A DNA stretch of 32,890 bases from an uncultured Chitinophagaceae bacterium (GCA_937958995.1 CALGAP010000022.1:1-32890), one strand, 5' to 3'; counted from the stretch's first letter, positions 17,887 through 26,259 are shown. Numbers and translations: made by a program. The notes: generated by a model from the sequence alone, not told the origin.

Positions 17887-18927
17887 TTAATATATGGCCA
17901 ACCTCGATTCATTCAATTTATAATACTGGATATACCAGTTAACAAATTGTTGTACTCCTTTTTCCAGTGAAACCAAGGGCTTGTACCCTGTAATCTCCAT
18001 TAACTTGCTTTGGTCGGCCCAGGTTTTGTGGACATCGCCCGGCTGCATAGGCAAATAACTCTTCAGGGCTTCTTTGCCTAAACTTTTTTCCAGGGTAGCA
18101 ATAAATTCCATAAGGTTCACCGGAGATCCGTTGCCGATATTAAGAACTTCAAATTTTTTTTCACGTTTAAGAACTTGTACCATTGTACTTACAAGCCCGT
18201 TGACGATATCCTCCACATAGGTAAAATCCCTCTCCATATTGCCATGGTTATAAATTTGGATGGGCAGCCCTCTTACAATTGCATTGGCAAAAAGCATTGG
18301 GGCCATATCAGGACGACCCCATGGTCCGTATACTGTAAAAAACCGCAGGCAGGTAATCCGGATTCCATACAGGTGACTGTACGTGAACGCTTCTAACTCA
18401 TTGCTTTTTTTTGTGGCTGCATACAGGCTTATTGGAGCATCGCACTGGTCGTCTTCCGAAAATGGAATTTTTGCATTCATTCCATACACTGAGGAAGATG
18501 ATGCATGCACCAGGTGCCGGGGAGGGAAGTTACGGCAGGCCTCCAACAAGTAATGAAACCCGACCATATTAGACTGTATATACACATCCGGGTTTTCAAT
18601 AGAATACCGAACGCCTGCTTGTGCAGCCAGGTTAATAATATAGTCAAACTGCTCTTGCTGTAACAAAGAAAACAACTGCTGCTTGTCTTCCAGGTTCATT
18701 CGCATGAACCGGAATTGAGGAAAAACCGAACTGGTTGTCTGTTTGTACCATTTAATTTCCGATTTCGCAACACCCAGCTCCTCCAGACGTGCATACTTTA
18801 ATTTTGGAGAATAATAGTCGTTAATATTGTCTATGCCAACAACTTCATAGCCATCCCTGAGCAATTTTCTCACTGTATGATATCCAATAAACCCGGCACT
18901 ACCGGTGACTAGTACTTTTGAAGCCAT
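17887..18927 (-). CDS. UDP-glucuronate 4-epimerase-like SDR
   Basis: 346-aa extended SDR. The NAD-binding site is VLVTGSAGFIGYH at about residues 5-17. INLAAQAGVRYSIENPDVYIQSN, VHASSSSVYG and the catalytic SLYAATKKSNE are those of the UDP-glucuronate 4-epimerase group (CapI/LspL type), as is FFTVYGPWGRPDMA. Length fits. It should interconvert UDP-glucuronate and UDP-galacturonate, supplying an acidic sugar for the EPS. No UDP-glucose dehydrogenase is in the window, so UDP-glucuronate must come from elsewhere. A distinct decarboxylase or other epimerase function cannot be excluded. Confidence 0.9.
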   Translation of the reverse strand: MASKVLVTGSAGFIGYHTVRKLLRDGYEVVGIDNINDYYSPKLKYARLEELGVAKSEIKWYKQTTSSVFPQFRFMRMNLEDKQQLFSLLQQEQFDYIINLAAQAGVRYSIENPDVYIQSNMVGFHYLLEACRNFPPRHLVHASSSSVYGMNAKIPFSEDDQCDAPISLYAATKKSNELEAFTYSHLYGIRITCLRFFTVYGPWGRPDMAPMLFANAIVRGLPIQIYNHGNMERDFTYVEDIVNGLVSTMVQVLKREKKFEVLNIGNGSPVNLMEFIATLEKSLGKEALKSYLPMQPGDVHKTWADQSKLMEITGYKPLVSLEKGVQQFVNWYIQYYKLNESRLAIY

Positions 18928-19020
18928 TTCAAAAAGTTCTGATTTTTGTGAATTGAGTATCTGTTGTTAAGTGATATCTATAGCAGTGTATCAAAATTTT
19001 CAGCAGCACATGTTACACTG

Positions 19021-19734
19021 TTATCCAGGAAAAAAATCATAAGCGCGCCGACAATCATAACGCCTGTACTTTTCCAGCATACTGTTATTTATATCAGGAT
19101 AGATGGAACGCACTTTGCGAGCCCCTTTCAAAATCAGCGGTATTTCATCTTTCCGCATACGATTCAAGTCACTAACGTTATCCCATATGTTGAGGTCAAT
19201 AGGCATTAATCTGAATAATGCAATACATCTTAAATAATGTCCAACAATGCATGCCTTTATTGCATTCAACAATCCCCTTTTTCTTATAAATCTTATATCT
19301 ATATCAGTGCCGCTTCGCACCTCTTCGCCACGGGCAATCCTGCCGTATATCCCTGCATACTCGATACATTCAAATTCTCCCACGAATGCACGCAAAAAGG
19401 AGATTGACCTTTCCATTTTTTCCGGAGTCATTTTGCAGATCTCAAGATGGAACAGGTTATCAACAAAATGATCGTTTGTGATCCAGTTTAATGTATGAAC
19501 TGATATGAATACAAGAATTAGCCAGCCACCACTCACTCCCATCAAGAGCGCAACAACCAAGAAGAATACATCAAATAGTATCTTATAGATTTTCTCGTTT
19601 ACCGACAAATCCAGAATGCCCTGAAAAATCCAGTTTTTTACAATTGCGGTGAAGACATTGTTTACGACTCGGTTAAGGTATTTATTCTTAAATTTTATTT
19701 TTGAGTTTTTGGAGACAAATTCCTCTTTCTTCAC
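19021..19734 (-). CDS. Membrane-anchored nucleotidyltransferase-like protein
   Basis: 237-aa protein that I cannot place in a named family. Two features stand out. A long hydrophobic stretch at about residues 52-79 (ILFDVFFLVVALLMG and GGWLILVFISV) probably forms a membrane hairpin or two short helices. After it comes a pattern of the DNA polymerase beta nucleotidyltransferase fold: AGIYGRIARGEE at 127-138, GTDIDIRF at 142-149 with D144 and D146, and a third acid at D180 in PIDLNIWD. This is the G-S/Y-x-x-R...DxD...D layout of minimal nucleotidyltransferases, here inside an EPS locus next to gmd. The start is a GTG at 19734, about 10 bases after the gmd stop. Function unknown; transfer of a nucleotide or phospho-group to a lipid or glycan substrate is a guess. 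Confidence 0.65.
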   Translation of the reverse strand: MKKEEFVSKNSKIKFKNKYLNRVVNNVFTAIVKNWIFQGILDLSVNEKIYKILFDVFFLVVALLMGVSGGWLILVFISVHTLNWITNDHFVDNLFHLEICKMTPEKMERSISFLRAFVGEFECIEYAGIYGRIARGEEVRSGTDIDIRFIRKRGLLNAIKACIVGHYLRCIALFRLMPIDLNIWDNVSDLNRMRKDEIPLILKGARKVRSIYPDINNSMLEKYRRYDCRRAYDFFPG

Positions 19735-19744
19735 TTCAAAACTT

Positions 19745-20833
19745 TTAAGCCAATTTTTTAAATCGGAATTTTTTGGTTGCTATATTGATATCATGTTCTA
19801 CCATTTCTTTCACCAGCGCTGGCAAATCATACACGGGTTCCCATCCCAATAGGCGCCGCGCCTTGCTGGAATCGCCAATTAACAAATCCACTTCCGTGGG
19901 ACGGAAATAAGACGGATCAACGGCTACCACGGGTTTACCTATTTCCAACTGGTAGTTCGGATTAGCACACGCAGCGACAATACCCTTTTCATTCAGCCCT
20001 TTTCCTATAAACTCTATGGATATTCCCAGTTCAGCGAATGCCATGCGTACGAACTCCCTTACTTTGGTAGTTATTCCTGTAGCAATTACGTAATCGTCTG
20101 GCTGCTCTTGTTGCAAAATGAGCCACATTGCCTCTACATAATCCCGGGCATGTCCCCAATCGCGCTGTGCGTCCAGATTGCCCAAATAAAGGCAATCCTG
20201 TACACCCAAAGCAATGGCAGCTACCGCCCTTGTTATTTTCCGTGTAACAAATGTTTCGCCACGAAGTGGGCTTTCATGGTTGAAAAGAATTCCATTGCAT
20301 GCAAACATGCCATATGCTTCCCGATAGTTTACCGTAATCCAATAGGCATATAATTTGGCTACCGCATAAGGTGACCGGGGATAAAACGGGGTAGATTCTT
20401 TCTGAGGCACTTCCTGTACGAGACCATATAACTCTGAAGTTGACGCCTGGTAAATTTTAGTTTTCTTTTCCAGGCCTAAAATCCGCAATGCTTCCAGCAA
20501 TCGCAAGGTGCCAAGACCGTCCGCATTGGCTGTGTATTCCGGTGTGTCAAAACTCACTTTCACATGGCTCATGGCGGCCAGGTTATAAATTTCATCAGGC
20601 TGGGTTTCCTGGATTATGCGGATAATATTCGTGCTATCTGTCATATCCCCATAGTGCAGTTGAAAATCATCCATGCCTTCATGCCGGTCACTGTATAAAT
20701 GATCTATACGCTCCGTATTGATCAAAGATGCTCTTCTCTTGATTCCATGTACCTTGTAGCCTTTTTTTAACAGCGATTCAGCAAGATATGCGCCATCCTG
20801 GCCGGTTATCCCGGTAATTAATGCGGTTTTCAT
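19745..20833 (-). CDS. gmd: GDP-mannose 4,6-dehydratase Gmd
   Basis: 362-aa SDR that converts GDP-D-mannose to GDP-4-keto-6-deoxymannose. GITGQDGAYLAESLLKKGY (residues 8-26), IKRRASLINTERIDHLY, LHYGDMTDSTNIIRII, TSELYG and the catalytic YAVAKLYAYWITVNYREAYG are diagnostic of Gmd. FNHESPLRGETFVTRKITRAV is also typical. It pairs with fcl just upstream to make GDP-L-fucose, so fucose or its intermediate is expected in the polysaccharide. Confidence 0.97.
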   Translation of the reverse strand: MKTALITGITGQDGAYLAESLLKKGYKVHGIKRRASLINTERIDHLYSDRHEGMDDFQLHYGDMTDSTNIIRIIQETQPDEIYNLAAMSHVKVSFDTPEYTANADGLGTLRLLEALRILGLEKKTKIYQASTSELYGLVQEVPQKESTPFYPRSPYAVAKLYAYWITVNYREAYGMFACNGILFNHESPLRGETFVTRKITRAVAAIALGVQDCLYLGNLDAQRDWGHARDYVEAMWLILQQEQPDDYVIATGITTKVREFVRMAFAELGISIEFIGKGLNEKGIVAACANPNYQLEIGKPVVAVDPSYFRPTEVDLLIGDSSKARRLLGWEPVYDLPALVKEMVEHDINIATKKFRFKKLA

Positions 20834-20880
20834 TTACATGTACTCCTGTTAATGTTGTCTGTTTGGTGGAAGCTTATTGT

Positions 20881-21807
20881 CTAATTTTTCTGTAGAAAAT
20901 CTTCGTAAGCTATTTTAATGCCATCTGGCAGGCTTGTTTTGTGTTTCCATCCAAGGGCATGAAGCCGGCTTACATCTGTAACCTTTCTTGGTGTTCCATC
21001 GGGCTTGGAAGGGTCAAATACTATGCGGCCTTTATAGCCGACAATTTCGCTGATTAATTGGGCCAGTTCAGCAATAGTCAGGTCCTCACCAGTACCTACG
21101 TTGATCTTCTCCCGTTCATTATACTCTTCCATTAAAAAGACGCAGGCATCAGCCAGGTCGTCTGCGTACAAGAATTCACGCCGTGGTTTCCCGGTGCCCC
21201 ATACCACCACTTCAGGACTATTCTGCGTTCTGGCTTCATGAAACCGCCGGATCAATGCCGGGAGAACATGAGAATTCTCCGGATGGTAATTATCACCTTT
21301 GCCATAAAGATTCGTTGGCATTACTGATATAAAATTTGATCCGTATTGATCGCGGTACGATTCACACATTTTAATACCTGCAATCTTGGCCAGCGCATAA
21401 GGCTCATTAGTAGGTTCCAGCGGGCCTGTAAGCAAATATTCTTCTTTTATCGGTTGGGGGCAATTTTTGGGATAAATGCAGGTACTTCCCAGAAATAAAA
21501 GTTTTTTTACTCCATAGCGATAAGCGGCTTCAATCACATTACAGGCCATAATTAAATTATCGGAAAGAAACTGGGCCCGGAAGGTATTATTCGCCAGGAT
21601 GCCTCCTACTTTGGCCGCCGCCATAAAAACATAGGCAGGCCTTTCTCTTCTGAAAAATGTGTATACGGCATCTTGATTTCGCAAGTCCAGTTCCGAAGAA
21701 GTGCGGCCAATGATGCGACTGTATCCCTTCTGCTCAAGATTCCGTTTAATGGCTGCCCCCACCATTCCGCGATGGCCTGCTATATAAATTTTATCTGAGT
21801 AATCCAT
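20881..21807 (-). CDS. fcl: GDP-L-fucose synthase Fcl
   Basis: 308-aa epimerase/reductase finishing GDP-L-fucose synthesis (3,5-epimerisation, then NADPH-dependent 4-reduction). IYIAGHRGMVGAAIKRNL opens the Rossmann fold, followed by FMAAAKVGGILAN, LGSTCIYPKNCPQPIKEEYLLTG with the catalytic serine, and YALAKIAGIKMCESYRDQYG with the YxxxK pair. MPTNLYG and FLYADDLADACVFL are also family signatures. It is 47 bases from gmd in the same direction; both enzymes should be co-transcribed. The product is the fucose donor for one of the glycosyltransferases here. Confidence 0.97.
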   Translation of the reverse strand: MDYSDKIYIAGHRGMVGAAIKRNLEQKGYSRIIGRTSSELDLRNQDAVYTFFRRERPAYVFMAAAKVGGILANNTFRAQFLSDNLIMACNVIEAAYRYGVKKLLFLGSTCIYPKNCPQPIKEEYLLTGPLEPTNEPYALAKIAGIKMCESYRDQYGSNFISVMPTNLYGKGDNYHPENSHVLPALIRRFHEARTQNSPEVVVWGTGKPRREFLYADDLADACVFLMEEYNEREKINVGTGEDLTIAELAQLISEIVGYKGRIVFDPSKPDGTPRKVTDVSRLHALGWKHKTSLPDGIKIAYEDFLQKN

Positions 21808-21824
21808 ATGATGCGTAATACTGA

Positions 21825-22385
21825 TTATGAAATTGCAATTTGTTCCCTTGTACTGCCCTCGAATGCACCTACTTTCTCTATCACTCGTATATGCTCTTTT
21901 GGCACCTGGGCAACCAGGGCATATCCCAATGAAGGCAATTCTACCTTTACCGTTTTGGAGTTTACTTCGCGTATCCTTCCCTGCTGATCCAGCAGCGGAC
22001 CGTAAATTATCCGAACATTATCGTTTACTTTGACTTCGGTCTTTTCAAGTTGTACATTATCATGCTCTCCTAAAAACCGGCGAATGGCTTCAATTTCTTC
22101 GTCACGAATTACAGCGGGCTTGTCCAGCCAGTGCACAAAATGTAACACCCCATCCGTGCGAATCACCTCAAGCATTTTTTGTTCGTGGATACGAACAAAG
22201 ACATAGGATTTGAAAAGGGGCTCCCAAACAACTTTCTTCCTGTCACTCCACTGGCGTACGACCCGGTTTAATGGACAATAATGTTCAATGTTTTTTCGTT
22301 CTAATTGTCCTGCAACTTTCTTTTCCCAGCGACCTTTTGTGTACACCGCAAACCATTTGGGTTGGGGTTCGTTGTAATTAACCAT
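21825..22385 (-). CDS. UpxY-type NusG-like transcription antiterminator
   Basis: 186-aa NusG paralogue. The N-terminal NGN domain (about residues 10-115) has WFAVYTKGRWEKKVAGQLERKNIEHYCPLN and PLFKSYVFVRI. A KOW-like C-terminal domain (about 120-175) includes VKVNDNVRIIYGPLLDQQGRIREV. UpxY proteins of Bacteroidota bind RNA polymerase and let it read through early terminators of their own polysaccharide operon. Here the gene is the third of the run, after wza and wzc, rather than the first. It is preceded by a 223-bp non-coding gap, the only large gap inside the early operon, where a leader under its control could lie. Confidence 0.93.
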   Translation of the reverse strand: MVNYNEPQPKWFAVYTKGRWEKKVAGQLERKNIEHYCPLNRVVRQWSDRKKVVWEPLFKSYVFVRIHEQKMLEVIRTDGVLHFVHWLDKPAVIRDEEIEAIRRFLGEHDNVQLEKTEVKVNDNVRIIYGPLLDQQGRIREVNSKTVKVELPSLGYALVAQVPKEHIRVIEKVGAFEGSTREQIAIS

Positions 22386-22608
22386 TTAGATTGACTTTTT
22401 ACCGGTCTTTGACTTAAAATTTTTGAAATAGGCTCCGCCCATCTCAGTTACATGCTTCTGTAACCGGCAATTCAATAACCATAAATTCCAGGGAAAAAGT
22501 TCTCCTCAAAAATCAACCGTATCTCACCATTACCGTCTGCCCCACATCGACCAACTTTCCACCAATCTTATCCAGCCTATTTCAACACTCCAATGTCCGC
22601 ATGTAAAG
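22386..22608 (-). other. Non-coding gap between wzc and upxY
   Basis: A 223-bp stretch without a credible ORF. It contains a 6-bp stem (GTTACA at 22447-22452 with TGTAAC at 22459-22464) with no T-run, so it is not a normal terminator. No TAnnTTTG promoter was recognised. It could be a leader or pause region for the downstream upxY and later genes; nothing firmer can be said. Confidence 0.4.
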
Positions 22609-24963
22609 CTATTTCCTGAATATTCTACTCAAAATCTTATGTGCAGTTCGGTTCTCCTCCTCAGTGTAGCCATAGCCGTACCCATAACCATATCCATAAC
22701 CATATCGATAGCCAAAACCTTTTGGTTTGATATCATTAAACACCAATGCCAGGTTCTTGAGCTCACGCAACTTTGCGTTATCATCGAGGTTTTGCAGCAA
22801 AACCCTTGGTGTGCATCCGTGTCGCACTATATATAAGGTTGCGTCGCATTGCCTGGACAGTATATAAGCATCCGTAACCGGGTTGACGGGAGCAGTATCC
22901 AGAATGATGTAGTCAAACTTGTCTTCAAGTACAGCAATCAGGCTTTGAATATTACAATTCAGGAGAAGTTCCGAAGGATTAGGCGGCAACGGGCCGGATG
23001 GAATTATATACAGATTTTCAAAGCCAGTGCTTTTAATGATCTCGTCCGGCTTTTTACTGCCAATCAAATAATCACTGATTCCGACGCTGCGGTTGATACC
23101 AAAAGTTTCGCTCAACTTAGGTTTGCGAAGGTCCAGCTCCATTAGTATAACCTTCCTGCCCGTCAAAGCGAGGCTGATTCCCAGGTTAACTGTAATAAAA
23201 GTTTTTCCTTCCTGCGCAATAGAAGACGTGATCAAAATTTTTTTTCGGTCTGGACCAATCCCGAGATATGCGAGTGAAGTGCGTAGGTGCCGGAACTGCT
23301 CTGCAATCACTGTACGTTTTCCATCGCCAATAACAATAGGCGTAGCTGTGGATGCATGAATAACTTCACCAAGGATTGGCACGGAAGTGAGCTGTTCAAT
23401 TTCGGACCGGCTATTTACGTTCCGGTTCAGCAGCTCTTTAACTGTAATGATGGCAATACCCAATGAAATTGCGCCAGCAACGGCAACCAGGTAGATAATT
23501 GTTTTCCCGGGGCTGACAGGCTTTTCAGACGCTTCCGCTTTATCCACAATGCGACCATCCGGAACAGTAGATGCATAAGACAACGCGGCTTCTTCGCGCT
23601 TCTGGAGTAAGAAAGTATAAATATTGTTTTTGACGCTTTGCTGTCGGCTAATGCTCAACAGCTCCCTTTCTTTCTCCGGAATAGCTTTCAGCATCGTTTC
23701 ATAAGCACCGTTGGCTGCCATTAGTTTTGCTTCACTGGCTTTCAACCCGGAGCGCTGATTGCGTATATTCTCCAGGATACTCGGTTTTATTTTTGAGATC
23801 TCATTTTCCAGTGCTATTACCCTCGGGTTATTCTCCGGCACCATCTTCCGCATGCGAACAGTTTCGAGCTCAACTGTGTAAAGCCTTTCAAGCAGCCCGG
23901 AGAGTACGGCGTCGGTAACGCCTAATGTGGAAGGCGCAATAATACCGCTATCCTTCTTACCCAACACATAGTCTTCAACCTGGTCCAGTACAGCCAGTTG
24001 CACATCAATATCTGAGAGCCGCTGATCGTTTTCCCTTACTGTTTGCAGAAAAATCTGCCCCTGTGCGCTGATATCTATTATTTGATTGCGCGTCTTGTAG
24101 CTCCGAAGTTGAACCTCTACTGAATCAAGTTCCGTTGCTACATAGCGAAGGCGATCCTCCACAAAGTGCAGGGTATTTACAGCAAGAGCACTCTTATCTT
24201 CAATGGCTGCCCTGTTGTATGCCTCCAAGAGCTCATTCAGAATATCCACGCCCCTTTGTGGCACTTCATCCTCAATCCGCAGTTCAATTACCGTACTTTG
24301 TTTGGTTGATGCTTCTGCTGATAATCGCTTTACTATGTCATTAGTGACCCGTCTGACCGGGACCAACCTGAAATAATATTTCCTGCCAGGCCTGCTGGCA
24401 GTAAAGTGGTTATTACGCACAAAGCGAATAGTGCCGTACGGCGTATTTACCCATTGGTTCAACGGATAAGTAATGCTGTCCAACTCAACACTTTCCTTGC
24501 CTGGCATATAAGTGAAGTAGACCTTTTCAGATTCACGACGGATCGAGTCCGGGTCAGCAACCATTAAACTCACTGGCGACGATGTGTATGCGGAGCGATC
24601 CGTCAGCTTTCCCTCAACTGTTACCGGCGCATACAAATGCAAATTCTTCACAACTTCGCGCGCCAATGTTTTGGACTTTAAAACCTTTATTTCATTATCA
24701 ACAACTTTCTTTGAACCGAACAAATCCAATGCATCCAATACCTTAGAGTCATTGATACCTTTCTGCTCGTCCTTGATCAGGATAATAGCCGATATAGAAT
24801 ATACTGGTACCCGATAACGCATATAAAGCCAGCCTGCAATCAGTCCCAGCGTTATCAACAGCACAAACAGCGGCCAGTACGGAACGTACTTCATCAGGAG
24901 TTCCTGTACCAAGTTTTCTTCCTGGTCTTCATTATATCTCCTTTTTGAACTTTTATTATCCAT
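22609..24963 (-). CDS. Wzc-like polysaccharide co-polymerase and tyrosine autokinase
   Basis: 784-aa inner-membrane protein that sets chain length and links polymerase to export. The Wzz domain starts with helix one (YWPLFVLLITLGLIAGWLY). A coiled-coil-rich periplasmic part and a GNVR-like segment (KAIPEKERELLSISRQQSVKNNIYTFLLQKREEA) follow, then helix two (TIIYLVAVAGAISLGIAII). The cytoplasmic BY-kinase has Walker A ITSSIAQEGKTFITVNLG, Walker A' VILMELDLRKPKL and Walker B DYIILDTAPVNP. The tail has eight tyrosines in a row of YG units before TEEEN, the likely autophosphorylation cluster. It follows wza directly (TAAATG), so the two are coupled. Confidence 0.95.
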   Translation of the reverse strand: MDNKSSKRRYNEDQEENLVQELLMKYVPYWPLFVLLITLGLIAGWLYMRYRVPVYSISAIILIKDEQKGINDSKVLDALDLFGSKKVVDNEIKVLKSKTLAREVVKNLHLYAPVTVEGKLTDRSAYTSSPVSLMVADPDSIRRESEKVYFTYMPGKESVELDSITYPLNQWVNTPYGTIRFVRNNHFTASRPGRKYYFRLVPVRRVTNDIVKRLSAEASTKQSTVIELRIEDEVPQRGVDILNELLEAYNRAAIEDKSALAVNTLHFVEDRLRYVATELDSVEVQLRSYKTRNQIIDISAQGQIFLQTVRENDQRLSDIDVQLAVLDQVEDYVLGKKDSGIIAPSTLGVTDAVLSGLLERLYTVELETVRMRKMVPENNPRVIALENEISKIKPSILENIRNQRSGLKASEAKLMAANGAYETMLKAIPEKERELLSISRQQSVKNNIYTFLLQKREEAALSYASTVPDGRIVDKAEASEKPVSPGKTIIYLVAVAGAISLGIAIITVKELLNRNVNSRSEIEQLTSVPILGEVIHASTATPIVIGDGKRTVIAEQFRHLRTSLAYLGIGPDRKKILITSSIAQEGKTFITVNLGISLALTGRKVILMELDLRKPKLSETFGINRSVGISDYLIGSKKPDEIIKSTGFENLYIIPSGPLPPNPSELLLNCNIQSLIAVLEDKFDYIILDTAPVNPVTDAYILSRQCDATLYIVRHGCTPRVLLQNLDDNAKLRELKNLALVFNDIKPKGFGYRYGYGYGYGYGYGYTEEENRTAHKILSRIFRK
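22674..22713 (-). repeat. Hexanucleotide tandem repeat encoding the Wzc tyrosine tail
   Basis: A 6-bp period (TAYGGN on the coding strand) runs for about seven units and encodes alternating Tyr-Gly with one Arg. Gain or loss of a unit would change tyrosine number by one without shifting the frame. Typical Wzc tails carry 4-7 less regular tyrosines; this one has eight within 15 residues. Confidence 0.75.
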
Positions 24964-25764
24964 TTAGCTTCTAATAAGTGCACTTATGACAACAACTATA
25001 ATTGATACTCCACTAAGTATTGATGGAAGAAGCTGCTGCCCACGGGTAGCAGCAGACGCCTTAACTTTTCCTGGCTCCACGTAAATCACATCATTCGATT
25101 TAAGGAAATAAAATGGCGACTTCAAAATGGCAGCATTATTAAGATTCAACCTGTGAACTATACGTTGGCCATCCTGCTCCTGTCGAATCAATATCACGTT
25201 GTCACGCTTTCCATAAATCGTAAGGTCCCCTGCCCGCCCCAACGCTTCCAGGATAGACATAGTCTCGCTGAAAGTGGTTATTACCCCGGGATTATTTACT
25301 TCCCCCAACACGGTAACCCGAAAATTCAGGAAACGAACATTAACAATGGGATCAAACAGCAGGTTACGTTGGACGAGCAAACGGGTAATAGTGTCTTCCA
25401 ACGACCTTTTGGTCATTCCCTCCACCTTAATACTGCCCAACATGGGAAACTTAATTGTGCCGTTTTGATCTACCAGGTATCCCACAGCTTGCCCCAGGCT
25501 ATTATTCAATGTAACATTGGGCGATGCAGGTAAATTGGGCATGTTAAATACAGCAGCTGCTTCCTCACTCACACTGCTAACCGAAATAGATAAAACATCA
25601 TCCTTCTGTATAACAGCTTCCGGAATATGTGAATCAAATATCCCTGTACTATCAACAAGGTCATTAAAATAAGTCACCTGCTTTGCGTTCACGCAAGCAC
25701 TCATGCTCACTACAAACCCGGCAACCACTAACCCCAAAAAAACATTACGATTTAACAACATCAT
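24964..25764 (-). CDS. Wza-like polysaccharide export lipoprotein
   Basis: 266-aa outer-membrane export protein. A lipoprotein signal (NRNVFLGLVVAGFVVSMSAC, lipobox cysteine at residue 24) is followed by the poly-export domain (VIQKDDVLSISVSSV to GTIKFPMLGSIKVEGMTKRSLEDTI), then an SLBB-type domain (VRFLNFRVTVLGEVNNPGVITTF). The C-terminal hydrophobic helix (about 244-264, LPSILSGVSIIVVVISALI) would form the outer-membrane pore in an octamer. It is the first gene of the EPS run. Its upstream region holds the shared direct-repeat promoter at 25888-25933. Confidence 0.95.
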   Translation of the reverse strand: MMLLNRNVFLGLVVAGFVVSMSACVNAKQVTYFNDLVDSTGIFDSHIPEAVIQKDDVLSISVSSVSEEAAAVFNMPNLPASPNVTLNNSLGQAVGYLVDQNGTIKFPMLGSIKVEGMTKRSLEDTITRLLVQRNLLFDPIVNVRFLNFRVTVLGEVNNPGVITTFSETMSILEALGRAGDLTIYGKRDNVILIRQEQDGQRIVHRLNLNNAAILKSPFYFLKSNDVIYVEPGKVKASAATRGQQLLPSILSGVSIIVVVISALIRS

Positions 25765-25887
25765 ACAACTTCTTTAAAACGGATTTCCTGTTTTCCAGGG
25801 AAACAACTTGCACAACATTGCTTCAACCCACGCATTTGCGATCGATAACTTCCATAGACTACAAAGAAACCCGGTCACTCAATGCCT

Positions 25888-25933
25888 CAAAAGTATTAAG
25901 AGCAATGTAGAGGCATTTGTTCATTTTTGTTCA
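25888..25933 (-). promoter_or_regulatory. Direct-repeat promoter of the EPS operon (site 1)
   Basis: TTGTTCA at 25917-25923 and again at 25927-25933 (10-bp spacing, spacer TTT). On the minus strand, 21 bases further, is TACTTTTG (25895-25888), a match to the Bacteroidota -7 box TAnnTTTG. No TTG stands at the usual -33 position; the repeats lie there instead, as expected for an activator site. The start of transcription would be near 25883, about 120 bases before wza. An 8-bp inverted repeat (AATGCCTC 25881-25888 with GAGGCATT 25910-25917) surrounds the -7 box at this site only. Confidence 0.75.
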
Positions 25934-26059
25934 TGTCATTAGACTAACCCGTACCAATACCCTCATGTAACGGTTCCCGTAAATAACTTGCAATTCTGAT
26001 CTATTGAACGGCAATTCATTCTGAAAAATATCCTATCCTATCTCAAATGAATATCCTAC

Positions 26060-26090
26060 AAAATAAAATCCTCCTTAAACAAGGAGGATT
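26060..26090 (-). terminator. Rho-independent terminator after the DUF1761-like gene
   Basis: A perfect 10-bp stem (AATCCTCCTT 26067-26076 with AAGGAGGATT 26081-26090) and a 4-base loop, followed on the minus strand by a T-rich run (TTATTTTG). It lies about 170 bases after the membrane protein stop and upstream of the EPS promoter, insulating the two units. Confidence 0.78.
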
Positions 26091-26096
26091 GATAAT

Positions 26097-26144
26097 CATT
26101 TTGCGTAGTATTGAAATCCGTTTTCCAACAAAGCACGCAAAATG
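26097..26144. repeat. 10-bp inverted repeat
   Basis: CATTTTGCGT at 26097-26106 is the exact reverse complement of ACGCAAAATG at 26135-26144, with a 28-base loop. Purpose unknown; could be an operator or part of a degraded insertion. Confidence 0.5.
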
Positions 26145-26156
26145 GGAGAACATCCC

Positions 26157-26225
26157 GGTTTTCATAATCGGATACCGCCGTTCTTCATAATTGGACACAT
26201 CTGTTCTTCAAAATTGGATACTGAC
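26157..26225. repeat. Triple 23-bp tandem repeat, possible orphan IS end
   Basis: Three adjacent 23-bp units at 26157-26179, 26180-26202 and 26203-26225 share the core GTTCTTCATAATTGGAYAC with a few changes. Units of 20-23 bp repeated at an element's tip are typical of IS21-family ends, where IstA binds. The sequence is unlike the ends of the IS21 element nearby, and no transposase gene is attached, so this may be a solo end left by another element. Confidence 0.6.
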
Positions 26226-26259
26226 TATAAGGCTAACTTGCCTATGAAGTTTTGGTTTT

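Larger units (their letters stand above)
25765..26259. other. Regulatory intergenic region upstream of wza
   Basis: 495 bp without a gene. From left to right it holds the wza leader, the -7 box and direct-repeat element (25888-25933), a minus-strand terminator (26060-26090), a 10-bp inverted repeat (CATTTTGCGT 26097-26106 with ACGCAAAATG 26135-26144), and a triple 23-bp tandem repeat (26157-26225). Each is listed separately where it can be supported. Confidence 0.8.

Noticed and set aside
22447..22464. GTTACA/TGTAAC hairpin as a terminator before upxY
   Set aside because: Only 6 bp, no T-run on either strand; not enough for a terminator call.
23130..23150. Unusual Walker A' (MELDLRKP) in Wzc
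   Set aside because: From memory, glutamate in place of the first aspartate is common in Bacteroidota Wzc proteins, so it is not a sign of an inactive kinase.
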